From: Ahrensia sp. R2A130
GTDB taxonomy: Bacteria > Pseudomonadota > Alphaproteobacteria > Rhizobiales > Rhizobiaceae
Length of the DNA: 64,000 nucleotides
Assembly: GCF_000179775.1 (NCBI RefSeq)
Contig: NZ_AEEB01000005.1
Span: forward strand, 62,001 to 126,000
Direction: 5' to 3'
Shown here: positions 42,601 to 53,140 of the stretch, one piece after another
Numbering within the stretch: position 1 is the first letter of the stretch
Layout of the letters: the number at the start of each line of letters is the position of its first letter
Position numbers and translations under genes: made by a program
The notes under the pieces: generated by a model
Seen by the model: only the letters and a program-made list of their open reading frames with translations
Databases searched by the model: none
Told to the model about the DNA's origin: nothing

Positions 42601-44065
42601 GCGCGGAAATGGCGTCACCGCAGGCGCGGTTGCCGATGCCGGTGTTGATCCAATCGACGTTTCCGCATCCGGCACCTTTGATGGCAAAGCCGTCAATCTT
42701 GCGTCGCTTCGCGCAACCAACCCGCAAGGTCTTTCCATAAACGGCAACGGCAACATTCCGCTTTCCGGTCCGGGCCTTGGCCTGCGCGTTGAAGGGACTG
42801 CCCCGCTATCAGTGGTGCAGGGTCAACTTGCTTCGCGCGGCGCATCCATCGACGGCACCATCCGCTTCGACGTGACGGCCAGAGGGTCGCTTCAGAACCC
42901 GCAGCCATCAGGCGTCATATCACTACAAAACGCAACGCTCACCGACCCTGTGTCGAACCTGAAACTGACGTCGATCAACCTCATCGCCGGTATCGACGGC
43001 CAGCAGGTTACGATCCGCACCGGCTCGGCCAACCTGTCTGCCGGTGGTTCGGTCAATATTTCAGGCTCCGTTGGCCTGAATGGTGATCTGCCCGCCAATC
43101 TTGCCATTCAGTTGAACAACGCCCGATACACCGATGGCGCGACCTTCGACACCAGCGCCGCTGGTCGCCTTACTGTGACCGGTGCGTTGCTGGCCGATCC
43201 GCTGCTGGCTGGCACCGTCAACCTTGGTAAAACCGAAATCACCGTGCCCGAAAATATCGGCGGCGGTGGCGAATTGCTGGAAGTCACCCACGTGTCTCCA
43301 CCGGCTCGTGTTCAGCGCGCCTTGGCTAAAATCGAACGCGCCAAGCCGCCACGCACACCAAGTTCGCGACCCAGCGTTTTGCGCCTCGATGTAACGGTGA
43401 ACGCGCCGAACCAGATTTTCGTGCGCGGGCGCGGTCTTGATGCAGAACTCGGCGGTCGCATTCGCGTCACGGGTCCAGTCACCAACGTGCAGCCTGTTGG
43501 TCGTTTCGAATTGCGCCGTGGTCGCCTTTCCATTCTTGGCCAACGCATCGATTTGAACGAAGGCGAAATTACGCTGACCGGCGATCTCGACCCGCGTCTG
43601 CGACTTGTCGCGCAGACCAGCACTGACGACGTGACCGCTTTCATCACCCTATCTGGTCGCGTGTCGGATCTTGATGTCACCTTCACCTCCGATCCCGAAC
43701 TGCCGCAAGATGAAGTTCTGGCCCGCATCATTTTCGGGCGCGGCCTTGCTGACCTGTCGCCGGTACAAATTGTGCGCCTTGCTTCAATCGCGGCGGAACT
43801 CACCGGCGGCAACAGCCCCGGACTGGTGGACGGCATCCGTTCCGGCACCGGCCTTGACGATCTTGATGTGGTGCAGGACGAAGATGGCAATGCAGCCGTG
43901 AAGGCCGGTAAATATGTCTCCGACAATGTCTATCTTGGCGTTGAAGCGGGCCAGAATTCCAAGGCCACCATTAATCTCGACATCACCAAGGATGTAACGG
44001 CACGAGGCTCCGTCGCCGCCGATGGCGAAACCTCGCTGGGCATTTTCCTCGAACGCGACTACTAA
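39629..44065 (+). CDS. tamB: Translocation and assembly module protein TamB (DUF490)
   Basis: 1478 aa, TAATG junction with tamA. An N-terminal membrane anchor (IIVLASLGFGAVAGLAFAAM) is followed by an unusual Gln/Ala-rich stretch (about 24-70). A long beta-rich region made of repeated strands then runs to the C-terminal DUF490/TamB domain (about 1150-1478), which contains GRFELRRGRLSILGQRIDLNEGEITLTGDLDP, SDPELPQDEVLARIIFG and a C-terminus ending in EDGNAAVKAGKYVSDNVYLGVEAG and a final aromatic residue (RDY). It spans the periplasm as a hydrophobic groove and may carry lipids between membranes. An 11-bp hairpin terminator follows. Confidence 0.96.
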   Translation: MAKSPTIIVLASLGFGAVAGLAFAAMGPQARAPQIQTQQLQATPVQAAQPLQAEAQQTKEIQVAQNVAAETAEVTEDKGTFVRYVEDTLSSDNMKISLNGLEGTLSSDVQLTSITIADKEGVWLTIEQPRLIWNRSALLRGRVEIESLTAAKINLPRTPAPDESLPDVEAAPFQLPELPVSVTIEKLEIAEVVFGEPVFGLAATTSVAGNIRLADGSLEADLAIARLDGPGGQLGLKANYANEAQQLALDVTLSEPQDGIVASLMNLPGKPPVQFVVKGEGPLSDLDVDLAFDVDQRRILTGKLAIDTADGGRIIRADLNGPIASIMPERSRSFFGLETSLDATAILRDAGGVELRDLRITGGELDVSGSARTIASGALEALNLAIKLVPNGTDRVAIPGAEGVSIGLGNLDVTYDAANRDGFAARLTGERLKANDMDVADIMLETGGTVTNLANAAQRAIQFQLNSKLSGIATPDPALQEAVGTAIMLNGRGSKQGNAPLRISNMTVDGETFDVTADGQLDGATFDGTIDLMANRLAAFAAIAGRELAGQADLTATGKIEGASGGFNLRLDGTTTDLSLGIEAADKLLAGETTLAGRAARNETGITFDGLRVANRRFETTLDGRFSGESANLKARALLRDLADISTAGRGEVELTASVDGEQAPFAVQAQLAMPRGNLQGRTVENLALGFGGTASPEAVKGELDASGTLASQPVTLDGMIDATFGDDGAIRVDGLDAKVGETRLTGDILRRANGLIDGAVAVNSTDIGDVAALALTKASGSVNGNVKLESAAGKQNATADIKASNVMVDTIRVGSAEVDAIIEDLFGKPNINAKIDGRNIRAGGTDITSVAGDVSTQGDTTDFDLEARLAQNDAVIATTGSALREGANTTVRLEKLTVDSNITDARLSAPTTIRIAGSNVKLDGALLNVGGGTVRVTGSAGDSLDLNIGLDNLPLNIANAVSPQTRAGGTLSGTATVKGKPAAPNVNFDLRGNGVTAGAVADAGVDPIDVSASGTFDGKAVNLASLRATNPQGLSINGNGNIPLSGPGLGLRVEGTAPLSVVQGQLASRGASIDGTIRFDVTARGSLQNPQPSGVISLQNATLTDPVSNLKLTSINLIAGIDGQQVTIRTGSANLSAGGSVNISGSVGLNGDLPANLAIQLNNARYTDGATFDTSAAGRLTVTGALLADPLLAGTVNLGKTEITVPENIGGGGELLEVTHVSPPARVQRALAKIERAKPPRTPSSRPSVLRLDVTVNAPNQIFVRGRGLDAELGGRIRVTGPVTNVQPVGRFELRRGRLSILGQRIDLNEGEITLTGDLDPRLRLVAQTSTDDVTAFITLSGRVSDLDVTFTSDPELPQDEVLARIIFGRGLADLSPVQIVRLASIAAELTGGNSPGLVDGIRSGTGLDDLDVVQDEDGNAAVKAGKYVSDNVYLGVEAGQNSKATINLDITKDVTARGSVAADGETSLGIFLERDY

Positions 44066-44070
44066 ATTTC

Positions 44071-44106
44071 AATCTAAGGTTGCATCACGAACCTTAGATT
44101 CATCTT
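44071..44106 (+). terminator. Terminator after tamB
   Basis: AATCTAAGGTT (44071-44081) and AACCTTAGATT (44090-44100) pair perfectly over 11 bp around an 8-nt loop, followed by CATCTTT. The stem is A+T-rich and the T-run is weak, so termination may be partial. Confidence 0.65.
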
Positions 44107-44154
44107 TCGTTGCAATGATGGGGCATCCGGGCGGAAAAACCGGAGCCTATCACC

Positions 44155-45144
44155 ATGAACCCCCTCGCCCGTTTTGCCGCTACCGGCCTCCTTGCCGTGA
44201 CAGCTTCACTGTCAATTTCTACCGCGATGGCCGAGGAGCACTCCCCCTCATTTCCAGATCGCCCGATACTTCTATCCGTCTCTTATGGTCCGGGTGGCGC
44301 TACCGATTATCAGGCCCGAATCGTTACAATCATGGCAGCACAAGACGAGATGTTGGGGCAGCCCATCGCCATCATCAACAAACCCGGTGCCGGTGGACGC
44401 AAGGGCTGGAACTGGTTCGCCACACAGGCCAAGACCGACGGTTACACCTGGGCCGCTTATAACGTGCCACATTTTATCGCCCAGTCGATCCGCGGCGGCG
44501 TGCGCTATGCGCCAGGTAGTTTTGAACCTATTGCCAACTGGGGTGCGGACCCCGCTGTCTTCGTAGTGAAAACATCTTCGCAGTTTCAATCCATGGACGA
44601 CGTCATCGCCTTTGCGCGCGCCAATCCGGGTCAGCTTTCCACTTCCGGTGCCGGGCTGCTGGTCGGCCATCACATCGCAGCTCTCCAAATCGAGAAATCC
44701 TGCCGGTGTCGTCTTGCGTACCGGCCCGCCAGCGGTGGGGGTGTCGCGGCACTGGATGCGGTGAGCGATGGTAAGGTTATGGCAGGCATCAACAATATGT
44801 CGGACGCAATTCGCGCTGAAAATGAAGGCGAGGTTCGTATTTTAGCCATCGCCGACATCGAGCGTCACTCCTTCCTTCCTAACGTACCAACACTGCGGGA
44901 GACCGGCCTCGACGTAGACAACACCTCCGTGAACTATCGCGGCATCATGGTGCCCAAAGGCACGCCCGATGAGGTAATTGAAGAATTGGCTGCAGCGGTA
45001 CCGAACATGTTCGCCCATCCCAAAGTAGAAAAACTGATGAAAAATGGTGGTGCGCCCATGCAGATTCTGGGCCGCGAAGAGGTACAGGAGTTGTGGACCG
45101 CACGCGAAAAGGTGCTACGCAGACTCTTCGCCAAAGTGCTTTAA
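44155..45144 (+). CDS. Bug-family tripartite tricarboxylate transporter substrate-binding protein
   Basis: 329 aa. The signal peptide is clear ([20 protein letters not shown], then ISTAMA with cleavage before EEH). The mature part has the Bug/TctC pattern: [81 protein letters not shown] and [12 protein letters not shown]. These periplasmic proteins bind dicarboxylates and other small acids and feed TctA/TctB membrane subunits. No TctA or TctB gene is near, so it may be an orphan receptor or serve a distant transporter. Directly followed by the rplU promoter. Confidence 0.85.
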   Translation: MNPLARFAATGLLAVTASLSISTAMAEEHSPSFPDRPILLSVSYGPGGATDYQARIVTIMAAQDEMLGQPIAIINKPGAGGRKGWNWFATQAKTDGYTWAAYNVPHFIAQSIRGGVRYAPGSFEPIANWGADPAVFVVKTSSQFQSMDDVIAFARANPGQLSTSGAGLLVGHHIAALQIEKSCRCRLAYRPASGGGVAALDAVSDGKVMAGINNMSDAIRAENEGEVRILAIADIERHSFLPNVPTLRETGLDVDNTSVNYRGIMVPKGTPDEVIEELAAAVPNMFAHPKVEKLMKNGGAPMQILGREEVQELWTAREKVLRRLFAKVL

Positions 45145-45170
45145 CATCAGGAGTGGCAGCGGAGATCTAC

Positions 45171-45198
45171 TTGACTCTCCCCCACGCTGCTTTATACG
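45171..45198 (+). promoter_or_regulatory. Sigma-70-type promoter for rplU-rpmA
   Basis: TTGACT (45171-45176) and TATACG (45193-45198) with a 16-nt spacer. The start of transcription would be near 45205, leaving an about 135-nt untranslated leader before rplU. Confidence 0.6.
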
Positions 45199-45340
45199 CA
45201 CGCGCGGAACTGCACGCCCGAATTCGGGTTGTAGCTCCACTCCACCCAACCAGCAGACTGGCAAAAAGGTGCGAGGCGTTCAGCGCAGCCAATTGGCTCG
45301 TTTTTCGATCTACGCACGGCTTGAACATAAGGAAAAACAA

Positions 45341-46108
45341 ATGTTCGCAGTCATCAAGACAGGCGGGAAGCAGTATTCTGTCTCCGCCGACGACCAAATC
45401 CGGGTCGAAACCATCGCAGGCGAAGCCGGCGACATGGTAGAAATCAACGAAGTTCTCATGGTCGGCAACACCGTCGGCACCCCATTCGTGGAAGGTGCTC
45501 TCGTCACTGCCGAGATCGTCGAACAGGGCCGCGCCCGCAAGGTCATCGCTTTCAAGAAGCGTCGTCGCCAGAATTCGCGCCGCACCATCGGTCATCGCCA
45601 GCATTTCACCACGCTGCAGATCTCCGAGATCCTGACCGACGGTAAAAAGCCATCGAAAAAATCCGACGGTTCCGCGCAGAAACGTGCCGCAGACGTTCGC
45701 GCATCCCGCGATGCCCGCAACGGCAATGGCGTGGTTGCAGCTGATGCAGCACCTGCCGCGAAGGCTGAAAAGCCCGCTGCCAAAAAGGCAGAGCCGAAAG
45801 CAGAAGCCAAACCGGCCAAAGCTGAGAAGAAGGCCGAGAAGCCCGCAGCCGATAACGGCACCGCAAAAGAACGTCCGGCTGATGCTGGTCCGCTCTTCAC
45901 GGCACCTGCCGGTGGCGAAAAAGACAAGCTGACAGACATCAAGGGCATCGGCCCCGTGGCTGAAAAGCAGCTCAACGAGCAGGGCATCATGACGTTTGCT
46001 CAAATCGCTGCCTTGACCGCTGATGAAATCCAGACTGTCGATGACTACATGCCGTTCAGCACAGCGCAGATCACCGATTGGCAGGAACAGGCGAAAGCAA
46101 AAGCGTAA
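45341..46108 (+). CDS. rplU: 50S ribosomal protein L21 with C-terminal helix-hairpin-helix extension
   Basis: 255 aa from ATG 45341 (RBS GGAAAAACAA); the open frame continues upstream into the Bug gene but only this start gives the L21 N-terminus [18 protein letters not shown]. Residues 1-103 are a complete L21 with the [19 protein letters not shown]-binding segment. A low-complexity Ala/Lys/Pro linker of about 90 residues follows, then a globular end (about 195-255; [33 protein letters not shown]) with the helix-hairpin-helix signature IKGIGPV. Standard L21 is about 103 aa. Extended forms occur in related alphaproteobacteria, but the role of the extra domain is not known to me. Confidence 0.97.
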   Translation: MFAVIKTGGKQYSVSADDQIRVETIAGEAGDMVEINEVLMVGNTVGTPFVEGALVTAEIVEQGRARKVIAFKKRRRQNSRRTIGHRQHFTTLQISEILTDGKKPSKKSDGSAQKRAADVRASRDARNGNGVVAADAAPAAKAEKPAAKKAEPKAEAKPAKAEKKAEKPAADNGTAKERPADAGPLFTAPAGGEKDKLTDIKGIGPVAEKQLNEQGIMTFAQIAALTADEIQTVDDYMPFSTAQITDWQEQAKAKA

Positions 46109-46179
46109 GCTTTTCGCCAACAACCAATTTACTGGCGGACCGGTGATCACCTTCACCACCGCAAGCAGGAGAGACAGAT

Positions 46180-46449
46180 ATGGCTCATAAAAAAGCAGGC
46201 GGTTCATCCCGCAACGGCCGCGACAGTGCCGGCCGTCGCCTTGGCATCAAAAAATTCGGCGGCGAAGCCGTTGTTCCAGGCAACATCATTGCCCGCCAGC
46301 GTGGCACCAAATGGCACCCAGGCGACAATGTCGGCATGGGCAAAGATCACACGATCTTCTCGCTCATCGAAGGTAAGGTGACGTTCGCCCATAAAGCCAA
46401 CAACCGCACCTACGTTTCGGTCGCTCCCCTTCAGGAAGCTGCTGAATAA
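46180..46449 (+). CDS. rpmA: 50S ribosomal protein L27
   Basis: 89 aa, standard L27: [60 protein letters not shown]. The N-terminal tail reaches the peptidyl-transferase centre. RBS is GGAGAGA. It follows rplU after 71 nt and precedes a strong terminator at 46478. In most related genomes obgE follows nearby; here a DUF3833 gene and a repeat-bearing gap come between. Confidence 0.98.
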   Translation: MAHKKAGGSSRNGRDSAGRRLGIKKFGGEAVVPGNIIARQRGTKWHPGDNVGMGKDHTIFSLIEGKVTFAHKANNRTYVSVAPLQEAAE

Positions 46450-46477
46450 GCCACTCGGCTAAATTACGAATTCCAGC

Positions 46478-46513
46478 GGGGCGCAGGGTGGCAACATCCT
46501 GCGCCCCGTTTGC
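46478..46513 (+). terminator. Rho-independent terminator after rpmA
   Basis: GGGGCGCAGG (46478-46487) pairs perfectly with CCTGCGCCCC (46498-46507), 10 bp around a 10-nt loop, followed by GTTTGCGTT. Typical intrinsic terminator 28 nt past the rpmA stop. Confidence 0.85.
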
Positions 46514-46656
46514 GTTACGATATGAGTTCTGCGCTTCGCCATCCTACCATCCGGCAGACATGCGGGGATGGTCTGCACTGTCCAACAGCACGCTCGGTTG
46601 AACCCAAACGCCTGTTGGTGCGTATATTGTTCAGGACCACACGCAGGACATCTCCC

Positions 46657-47199
46657 ATGCCAGCATCCATGACCAAATTCGCCATCCGCCTGTTAGCCGC
46701 CTTTGCGCTGCTGTTTGCCACCGCAGCTTCCGCGAAAGAGACCTTCAAGTTCGAGGAATACTTCCTCGGCAAGACCGTCGCATACGGCAAGTTCTCCGCC
46801 ATCAACGGCGTCAAACGCACCTTCAAGGTCGACCTGCGCGGCACGTGGAACGGCAAGACGCTGAAGCTGATCGAAGACTTCGCCTATGATGACGGCGTCA
46901 ACGAGCGCAAAATCTGGTATTTCACCAAGATCGGCCCGGGCCGCTACATCGGCAAACGCGATGATGTCGAAGGCGTGGCCAATGTCCGCATTCGCGGCAA
47001 CACCGCCCGCTATAGCTACAAACTTTATCTCGACGCCAAGAACCGCAGCAATCTCGTGCGCCTGCGCGACAAGATGGTGTTGCTGCCCGACGGCACGGTT
47101 CGCAACACGGCCACGGTGTTCAAAGGTATTCTGCCGGTCGGTCGCGTGGTGGTGAATTTCGCCCGCGCAAAAGACGCCCATAAGCTGAAGCGGCCTTAG
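46657..47199 (+). CDS. Exported DUF3833 family protein
   Basis: 180 aa from ATG 46657 (RBS AGGACA); an upstream start would run through the rpmA terminator. A signal peptide is visible (MTKFAIRLLAAFALLFATAASA). The mature protein matches DUF3833: FKFEEYFLGKTVAYGKFSAI, DLRGTWNGKTLKLIEDFAYDDG, IWYFTKIGPGRYIGKRDDV and KMVLLPDGTVRNTATVFKGI. The family is predicted to be a periplasmic lipocalin-like beta-barrel. Function is unknown; it is found alone in many alpha- and gammaproteobacteria. Confidence 0.82.
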   Translation: MPASMTKFAIRLLAAFALLFATAASAKETFKFEEYFLGKTVAYGKFSAINGVKRTFKVDLRGTWNGKTLKLIEDFAYDDGVNERKIWYFTKIGPGRYIGKRDDVEGVANVRIRGNTARYSYKLYLDAKNRSNLVRLRDKMVLLPDGTVRNTATVFKGILPVGRVVVNFARAKDAHKLKRP

Positions 47200-48915
<1,716 letters not shown>

Positions 48916-48918
48916 CCG

Positions 48919-50058
48919 ATGAAACATCCTCGTCGCCATCCAAGCAGAGTCGTCATCAAGGTCGGGTCCGCCCTGCTGGTGGATAGCGGCGGAAAATTGC
49001 GCGAAGGCTGGCTGGCAACGCTGGCCGCCGATATCGCGCAATTGCGAAAAGACGGCGCACAGGTTCTGCTCGTATCTTCAGGTGCCATCGCGCTGGGCCG
49101 CGCCATCCTCGGCCTGCCTGCAGCCGCTTTGAAATTGGACGAAAGCCAAGCCGCCGCCGCCGTGGGGCAGATCGAACTGGGCCGCGCATGGAGCCAGGCA
49201 CTTGCCGCTCACAACCTCGTGGCGGGCCAAATTCTGCTCACCCTGCGCGATACGGAAGGCGCACAATCGCGCCGTTCCTACCTCAACGCCCGCGACACGC
49301 TCGAGCGATTGCTCACCTTCGGCGCGGTGCCGGTGGTGAACGAAAACGACACCATCGCCACCAGCGAAATCCGCTACGGCGACAACGATCGCCTCGCCGC
49401 CCGCGTCGCCACCATGGTGGAGGCGGATCGTCTTATTTTGTTGTCGGACATCGACGGCCTCTACACCGCCCCTCCGGCGGATAATCCTAGCGCGACCCTT
49501 ATTCCGGTGGTCAACACCATCACGCCAGAGATCGAAGCCATAGCAGGCTCCGCAGGGTCGGCCCTGTCGCGCGGCGGCATGAAAACCAAGGTCGAAGCCG
49601 CCCGTATCGCGGTTCAGGCAGGCACCGAAATGGTCATCGCATCGGGCAAACGCGACCACCCGATTGCCGCGATTGCCAATGGCAAAGCCCACACGCTGTT
49701 TCAGGCGCAACGCAACGGCGGCCACACATCAGCGCGCAAAACCTGGATCGCGGGTCAGCTGGAAACCACAGGCTCGGTGACGCTCGACGCCGGTGCAGCG
49801 CGCGCATTACGCAAGGGCAACAGCCTGTTGCCAGCAGGCGTTACGGCAGTCGGCGGCGACTTCCAGCGCGGTGATGCCATCTCGATACACGGCAGCGATG
49901 GCGCAGTTCTAGGTCGCGGCCTCGCCGGCTACAGCGCCACAGAAACCCGCCTCATCGCAGGGGCGCGTTCCGAAGACATCGAAGAGCGCCTAGGCTACGC
50001 GGGACGCCCCGCGCTGGTGCATCGTGATGATATGGCTTTGGTCGCATCCGGCAGCTAA
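48919..50058 (+). CDS. proB: Glutamate 5-kinase
   Basis: 379 aa. The amino-acid kinase domain (1-265) has [66 protein letters not shown] and [20 protein letters not shown]-terminal PUA domain (about 285-379) begins [24 protein letters not shown]. It makes gamma-glutamyl phosphate, the first step to proline. The reading frame starts 4 nt after obgE and is followed by proA after 36 nt. Confidence 0.97.
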   Translation: MKHPRRHPSRVVIKVGSALLVDSGGKLREGWLATLAADIAQLRKDGAQVLLVSSGAIALGRAILGLPAAALKLDESQAAAAVGQIELGRAWSQALAAHNLVAGQILLTLRDTEGAQSRRSYLNARDTLERLLTFGAVPVVNENDTIATSEIRYGDNDRLAARVATMVEADRLILLSDIDGLYTAPPADNPSATLIPVVNTITPEIEAIAGSAGSALSRGGMKTKVEAARIAVQAGTEMVIASGKRDHPIAAIANGKAHTLFQAQRNGGHTSARKTWIAGQLETTGSVTLDAGAARALRKGNSLLPAGVTAVGGDFQRGDAISIHGSDGAVLGRGLAGYSATETRLIAGARSEDIEERLGYAGRPALVHRDDMALVASGS

Positions 50059-50094
50059 CTTGACGCCCGCCCGACCATCCCGCACATCACGGCC

Positions 50095-51381
50095 ATGTTG
50101 GAGAAAAACACACCCACCGCAGCTGAAATCGCAGCGCTGATGCAGGACATGGGCCGCAACGCCCAGACCGCCTCACGCGCGTTGGCCACGGCCACCGCAG
50201 AGCGCAAACACGCAGCGCTGGTTGGAGCGTCGGAAGCGATCCGCAACAACATCCAAACCATTCTCGATGCCAACGCCATCGACATGGAAAACGGCCGCGA
50301 GGCTGGCCTGTCCGGCCCTATGCTCGACCGGTTGAACCTGACCACCGACCGCATTCGCGCCATGGCCGATGGGGTGGATGCCATCGCCGCGCTGAAAGAC
50401 CCGGTCGGCGAAGAGATCGCCCGTTGGCAGCGCCCGAACGGTCTCGATATTTCCCGCATCCGCACACCGCTGGGCGTGATCGGCGTGATTTATGAAAGCC
50501 GCCCGAATGTGACTGCCGACGCCGGTGCGCTGTGCCTGAAGGCGGGTAATGCGGTCATTTTGCGCGGCGGGTCCGACAGCGCGAATTCCTCCGCTGCCAT
50601 CCACGCCTGCATGGCCAAGGGGCTGGCGCAGGCGGGCTTGCCGGAGGATTGTGTGCAGCTCGTGCCAACCACCGACCGCGCCGCCGTTGGCGAAATGCTG
50701 GCCGGCCTGAACGGCACCGTGGACGTGATCGTGCCGCGTGGTGGCCGCAGCCTCGTGGAGCGTGTGCAGCGCGACGCCCGTGTGCCCGTCTTCGCGCATC
50801 TTGAAGGCCTCGTGCATGTTTATGTCGATGCCACCGCCGACCTTGATATGGCGGTGAACATCCTCGTCGATGCCAAGCTGCGCCGCACCTCCATTTGCGG
50901 TGCGGCAGAAACGCTGCTGATCGACGCAAACGATGTGGACCGTTTGGCCAAACCGCTCATCAAGGCGCTGCAGGCGAAGGGCTGCGCCATCCGTGGAGAC
51001 GAGAAAATCACGGGAATGTTCAAAGGTGTCGAACCGGCGAATGAAGACGACTGGTCAACGGAATATCTCGACGCCGTCATCACCGCTGGATTGGTGGATG
51101 GCATTGGTGGCGCGATCGACCACATCAACAAATGGTCGTCCAACCACACCGATTGCATCATCGCAGAAGACACGAACGCCGTAACGCGCTTCTTCAACGA
51201 AATCGACAGCGCCATTTTGCTGCACAACGCCTCCACCCAATTTGCCGATGGTGGCGAATTCGGCATGGGCGCAGAGATCGGCATTGCCACCGGCAAGATG
51301 CACGCGCGCGGCCCTGTGGGCGTAGAGCAGCTGACCTCGTTCAAATATGTGGTGCGCGGCAGCGGCCAAATTCGCGGCTGA
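50095..51381 (+). CDS. proA: Gamma-glutamyl phosphate reductase
   Basis: 428 aa. An aldehyde-dehydrogenase-fold enzyme with [38 protein letters not shown], the catalytic Cys in [35 protein letters not shown] and [31 protein letters not shown]. It reduces gamma-glutamyl phosphate to glutamate-5-semialdehyde. Length and motif set are standard. It is followed after 6 nt by nadD, so proB-proA-nadD form one transcription unit. Confidence 0.98.
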   Translation: MLEKNTPTAAEIAALMQDMGRNAQTASRALATATAERKHAALVGASEAIRNNIQTILDANAIDMENGREAGLSGPMLDRLNLTTDRIRAMADGVDAIAALKDPVGEEIARWQRPNGLDISRIRTPLGVIGVIYESRPNVTADAGALCLKAGNAVILRGGSDSANSSAAIHACMAKGLAQAGLPEDCVQLVPTTDRAAVGEMLAGLNGTVDVIVPRGGRSLVERVQRDARVPVFAHLEGLVHVYVDATADLDMAVNILVDAKLRRTSICGAAETLLIDANDVDRLAKPLIKALQAKGCAIRGDEKITGMFKGVEPANEDDWSTEYLDAVITAGLVDGIGGAIDHINKWSSNHTDCIIAEDTNAVTRFFNEIDSAILLHNASTQFADGGEFGMGAEIGIATGKMHARGPVGVEQLTSFKYVVRGSGQIRG

Positions 51382-51387
51382 ACCTGC

Positions 51388-52011
51388 TTGGAAGACCTCG
51401 CCCATCGCTATCGCCGCATGCCCATGGTGGAATCCGGCATGCGCGTCGGCCTGTTCGGCGGCTCGTTCAATCCGCCCCACGCGGGCCACGTTCACGTATG
51501 CGAGCAGGCCATGCGCCGCTGCGAACTCGACGCCGTGTGGTGGTTGGTAACGCCCGGCAACCCGCTGAAGGACACCCGAGAACTCGCACCGCTGACAGAA
51601 CGGGTGGCGGAGTGCGAAGCCATCACCCCCGACCCGCGCATGAAAATCACGGCGTGCGAAATCGACATGCCCACCCGCTATACGGCGGACACGTTGCGCC
51701 AGATCGTGGCGCGTAACAGAGACGTGGATTTCGTATGGATCATGGGCGCGGATAATCTCGGCCAATTTCACCAATGGGACCGCTGGCGCGACATCGCAGC
51801 GCTGATGCCATTTGTTGTGGTGGACCGCCCCGGCTCGACTCTGGCGCTGCACAGCGCCAAAGCCGCGCAAGTTCTGCGCCCCTACCGCTTCGACGAAGCC
51901 GACGCCTCCACCCTGCCCGGCACCCCCGCCCCCGCATGGACGTTTCTGCATGGCCCCAGAAATTCACTGTCATCAACACAATTGCGGCAAGCCGCTAAGC
52001 GCCATCGCTAA
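51388..52011 (+). CDS. nadD: Nicotinate-nucleotide adenylyltransferase
   Basis: 207 aa from TTG 51388; ATG codons at 51418 and 51424 are alternatives and none has a clear RBS. The nucleotidyltransferase fold is clear: GLFGGSFNPPHAGHVHVCEQ with the HxGH-type PHAGH motif, WWLVTPGNPLK, DFVWIMGADNLGQFHQWDRW and the C-terminal ISST-like NSLSSTQLRQ. It adenylates nicotinate mononucleotide in NAD synthesis. The position between proA and rsfS is the usual one in rhizobia. Confidence 0.95.
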   Translation: MEDLAHRYRRMPMVESGMRVGLFGGSFNPPHAGHVHVCEQAMRRCELDAVWWLVTPGNPLKDTRELAPLTERVAECEAITPDPRMKITACEIDMPTRYTADTLRQIVARNRDVDFVWIMGADNLGQFHQWDRWRDIAALMPFVVVDRPGSTLALHSAKAAQVLRPYRFDEADASTLPGTPAPAWTFLHGPRNSLSSTQLRQAAKRHR

Positions 52012-52198
52012 TTCGGTGCTCTTCGGCAACAGTCGCTCACAGGGCGTGAATGCGTTTTCTTGCCAGCCTTGCGGTTTGGCGGTTAACCTCCCATGTGAAG
52101 ATCACGGCGCTCGGCGGATAAGCTTGTGCGGGCCACTATCTAGAAACCAATGAATTAAGGAACGTCACCTGAACGCTTCGACCAACGTCGCCTCCAAA

Positions 52199-52585
52199 GT
52201 GAAAACACCCGCCTTGGACATCATCCTCACGAGCCTGGACGATTCCAAGGCCGAGGAAGTGACCACTATCGACATCACCGGAAAATCCGCTGTGGCCGAC
52301 CATATGGTCGTCGCAAACGGCCGCGTGCACCGCCACGTCAACGCTATCACCGACCGGTTGCTGCGCGACCTGAAGGATGCCGGCCACGGCACACCGAAGG
52401 TCGAGGGCGTGCCCGCCAACGACTGGGTGCTGGTGGATACCGGCGATGTGATCGTTCACGTGTTCCGCCCCGAAGTGCGCGAGTTCTACAATCTCGAGAA
52501 ACTGTGGAACGCCATCGCCAGAGGCGAAGGTGAAGCCGAGGGTTCAGGCATCGCAGATATAGATGTAAGCAAAGACGCCAATTAG
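52199..52585 (+). CDS. rsfS: Ribosomal silencing factor RsfS
   Basis: 128 aa from GTG 52199. Typical RsfS/Iojap: ILTSLDDSKAEEVTTIDITG, SAVADHMVVANGRVHRHVNAI, VEGVPANDWVLVDTGDVIVHVF and VREFYNLEKLW. It binds L14 and blocks subunit joining during starvation. The start is uncertain: GTG 52199 has no RBS, whereas AAGGAA (52157-52162) lies 7 nt before an in-frame CTG at 52169, which would add ten residues. The nearest upstream in-frame stop is at 52151. Confidence 0.94.
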   Translation: MKTPALDIILTSLDDSKAEEVTTIDITGKSAVADHMVVANGRVHRHVNAITDRLLRDLKDAGHGTPKVEGVPANDWVLVDTGDVIVHVFRPEVREFYNLEKLWNAIARGEGEAEGSGIADIDVSKDAN

Positions 52586-52594
52586 GCGCAGCCT

Positions 52595-53077
52595 GTGAAA
52601 CTAATTATTGCCTGCGTGGGTAAGCTGAAACGAGGCCCCGAACTCGATCTCGTACAACGCTACGAAAAGCGCCTGTCCGGCTCCGGTAAGGCGCAAGGCA
52701 TAACCGGCATCCGCACAGCGGAACTGCCCGAAAGCCGCGCTGGCGACGGCCCCACCCGCAAGCGGCAAGAGGCAGACGCCATCCGCACAGCTTTAGGCGA
52801 CGGCACGCCCTTCATCTCATTCGACGAGCGCGGCAAGCCACTGGACTCCAGAGCCTTTGCCAAACTGATCGGTGATGCGGCAGACAACGGCACCGCCCAA
52901 CTCGGCCTCGTGATAGGTGGTCCGGACGGGCTGGACGAAAGCCTGCGCCAAGAAGCACACCGCGTCGTCTCCTTCGGTGCGCTGACCATCCCCCACCAGA
53001 TCGTGCGGGCGCTGGTGATGGAGCAGGTATACCGGGCCAGCACGATATTAGCGGGGCATCCGTATCATCGGGATTGA
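52595..53077 (+). CDS. rlmH: 23S rRNA (pseudouridine1915-N3)-methyltransferase RlmH
   Basis: 160 aa from GTG 52595. The SPOUT-type enzyme has the N-terminus MKLIIACVGKLKRGPELDLV, the SAM knot segments FISFDERGKPLDSRAFAKLI and LGLVIGGPDGLDESLRQEAH, and ends in the conserved VRALVMEQVYRASTILAGHPYHRD. It methylates N3 of pseudouridine 1915 in helix 69. It follows rsfS after 9 nt. The next gene in the same direction is a low-GC membrane-protein gene, so the operon probably ends here. Confidence 0.97.
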   Translation: MKLIIACVGKLKRGPELDLVQRYEKRLSGSGKAQGITGIRTAELPESRAGDGPTRKRQEADAIRTALGDGTPFISFDERGKPLDSRAFAKLIGDAADNGTAQLGLVIGGPDGLDESLRQEAHRVVSFGALTIPHQIVRALVMEQVYRASTILAGHPYHRD

Positions 53078-53140
53078 GGGTTCAGCGCGATCACCAAGGT
53101 CTGCTATGCGGACACAATAGATTTTAAAGGATGTCGCAGA

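Noticed and set aside
40388..43926. Several 150-360 codon minus-strand frames inside tamB
   Set aside because: Ser/Arg/Pro-rich translations typical of the reverse frames of a high-GC gene. TamB is continuous on the plus strand.
45044..45340. Upstream extension of rplU
   Set aside because: It overlaps the Bug gene and the rplU promoter. L21 proteins start at [12 protein letters not shown].
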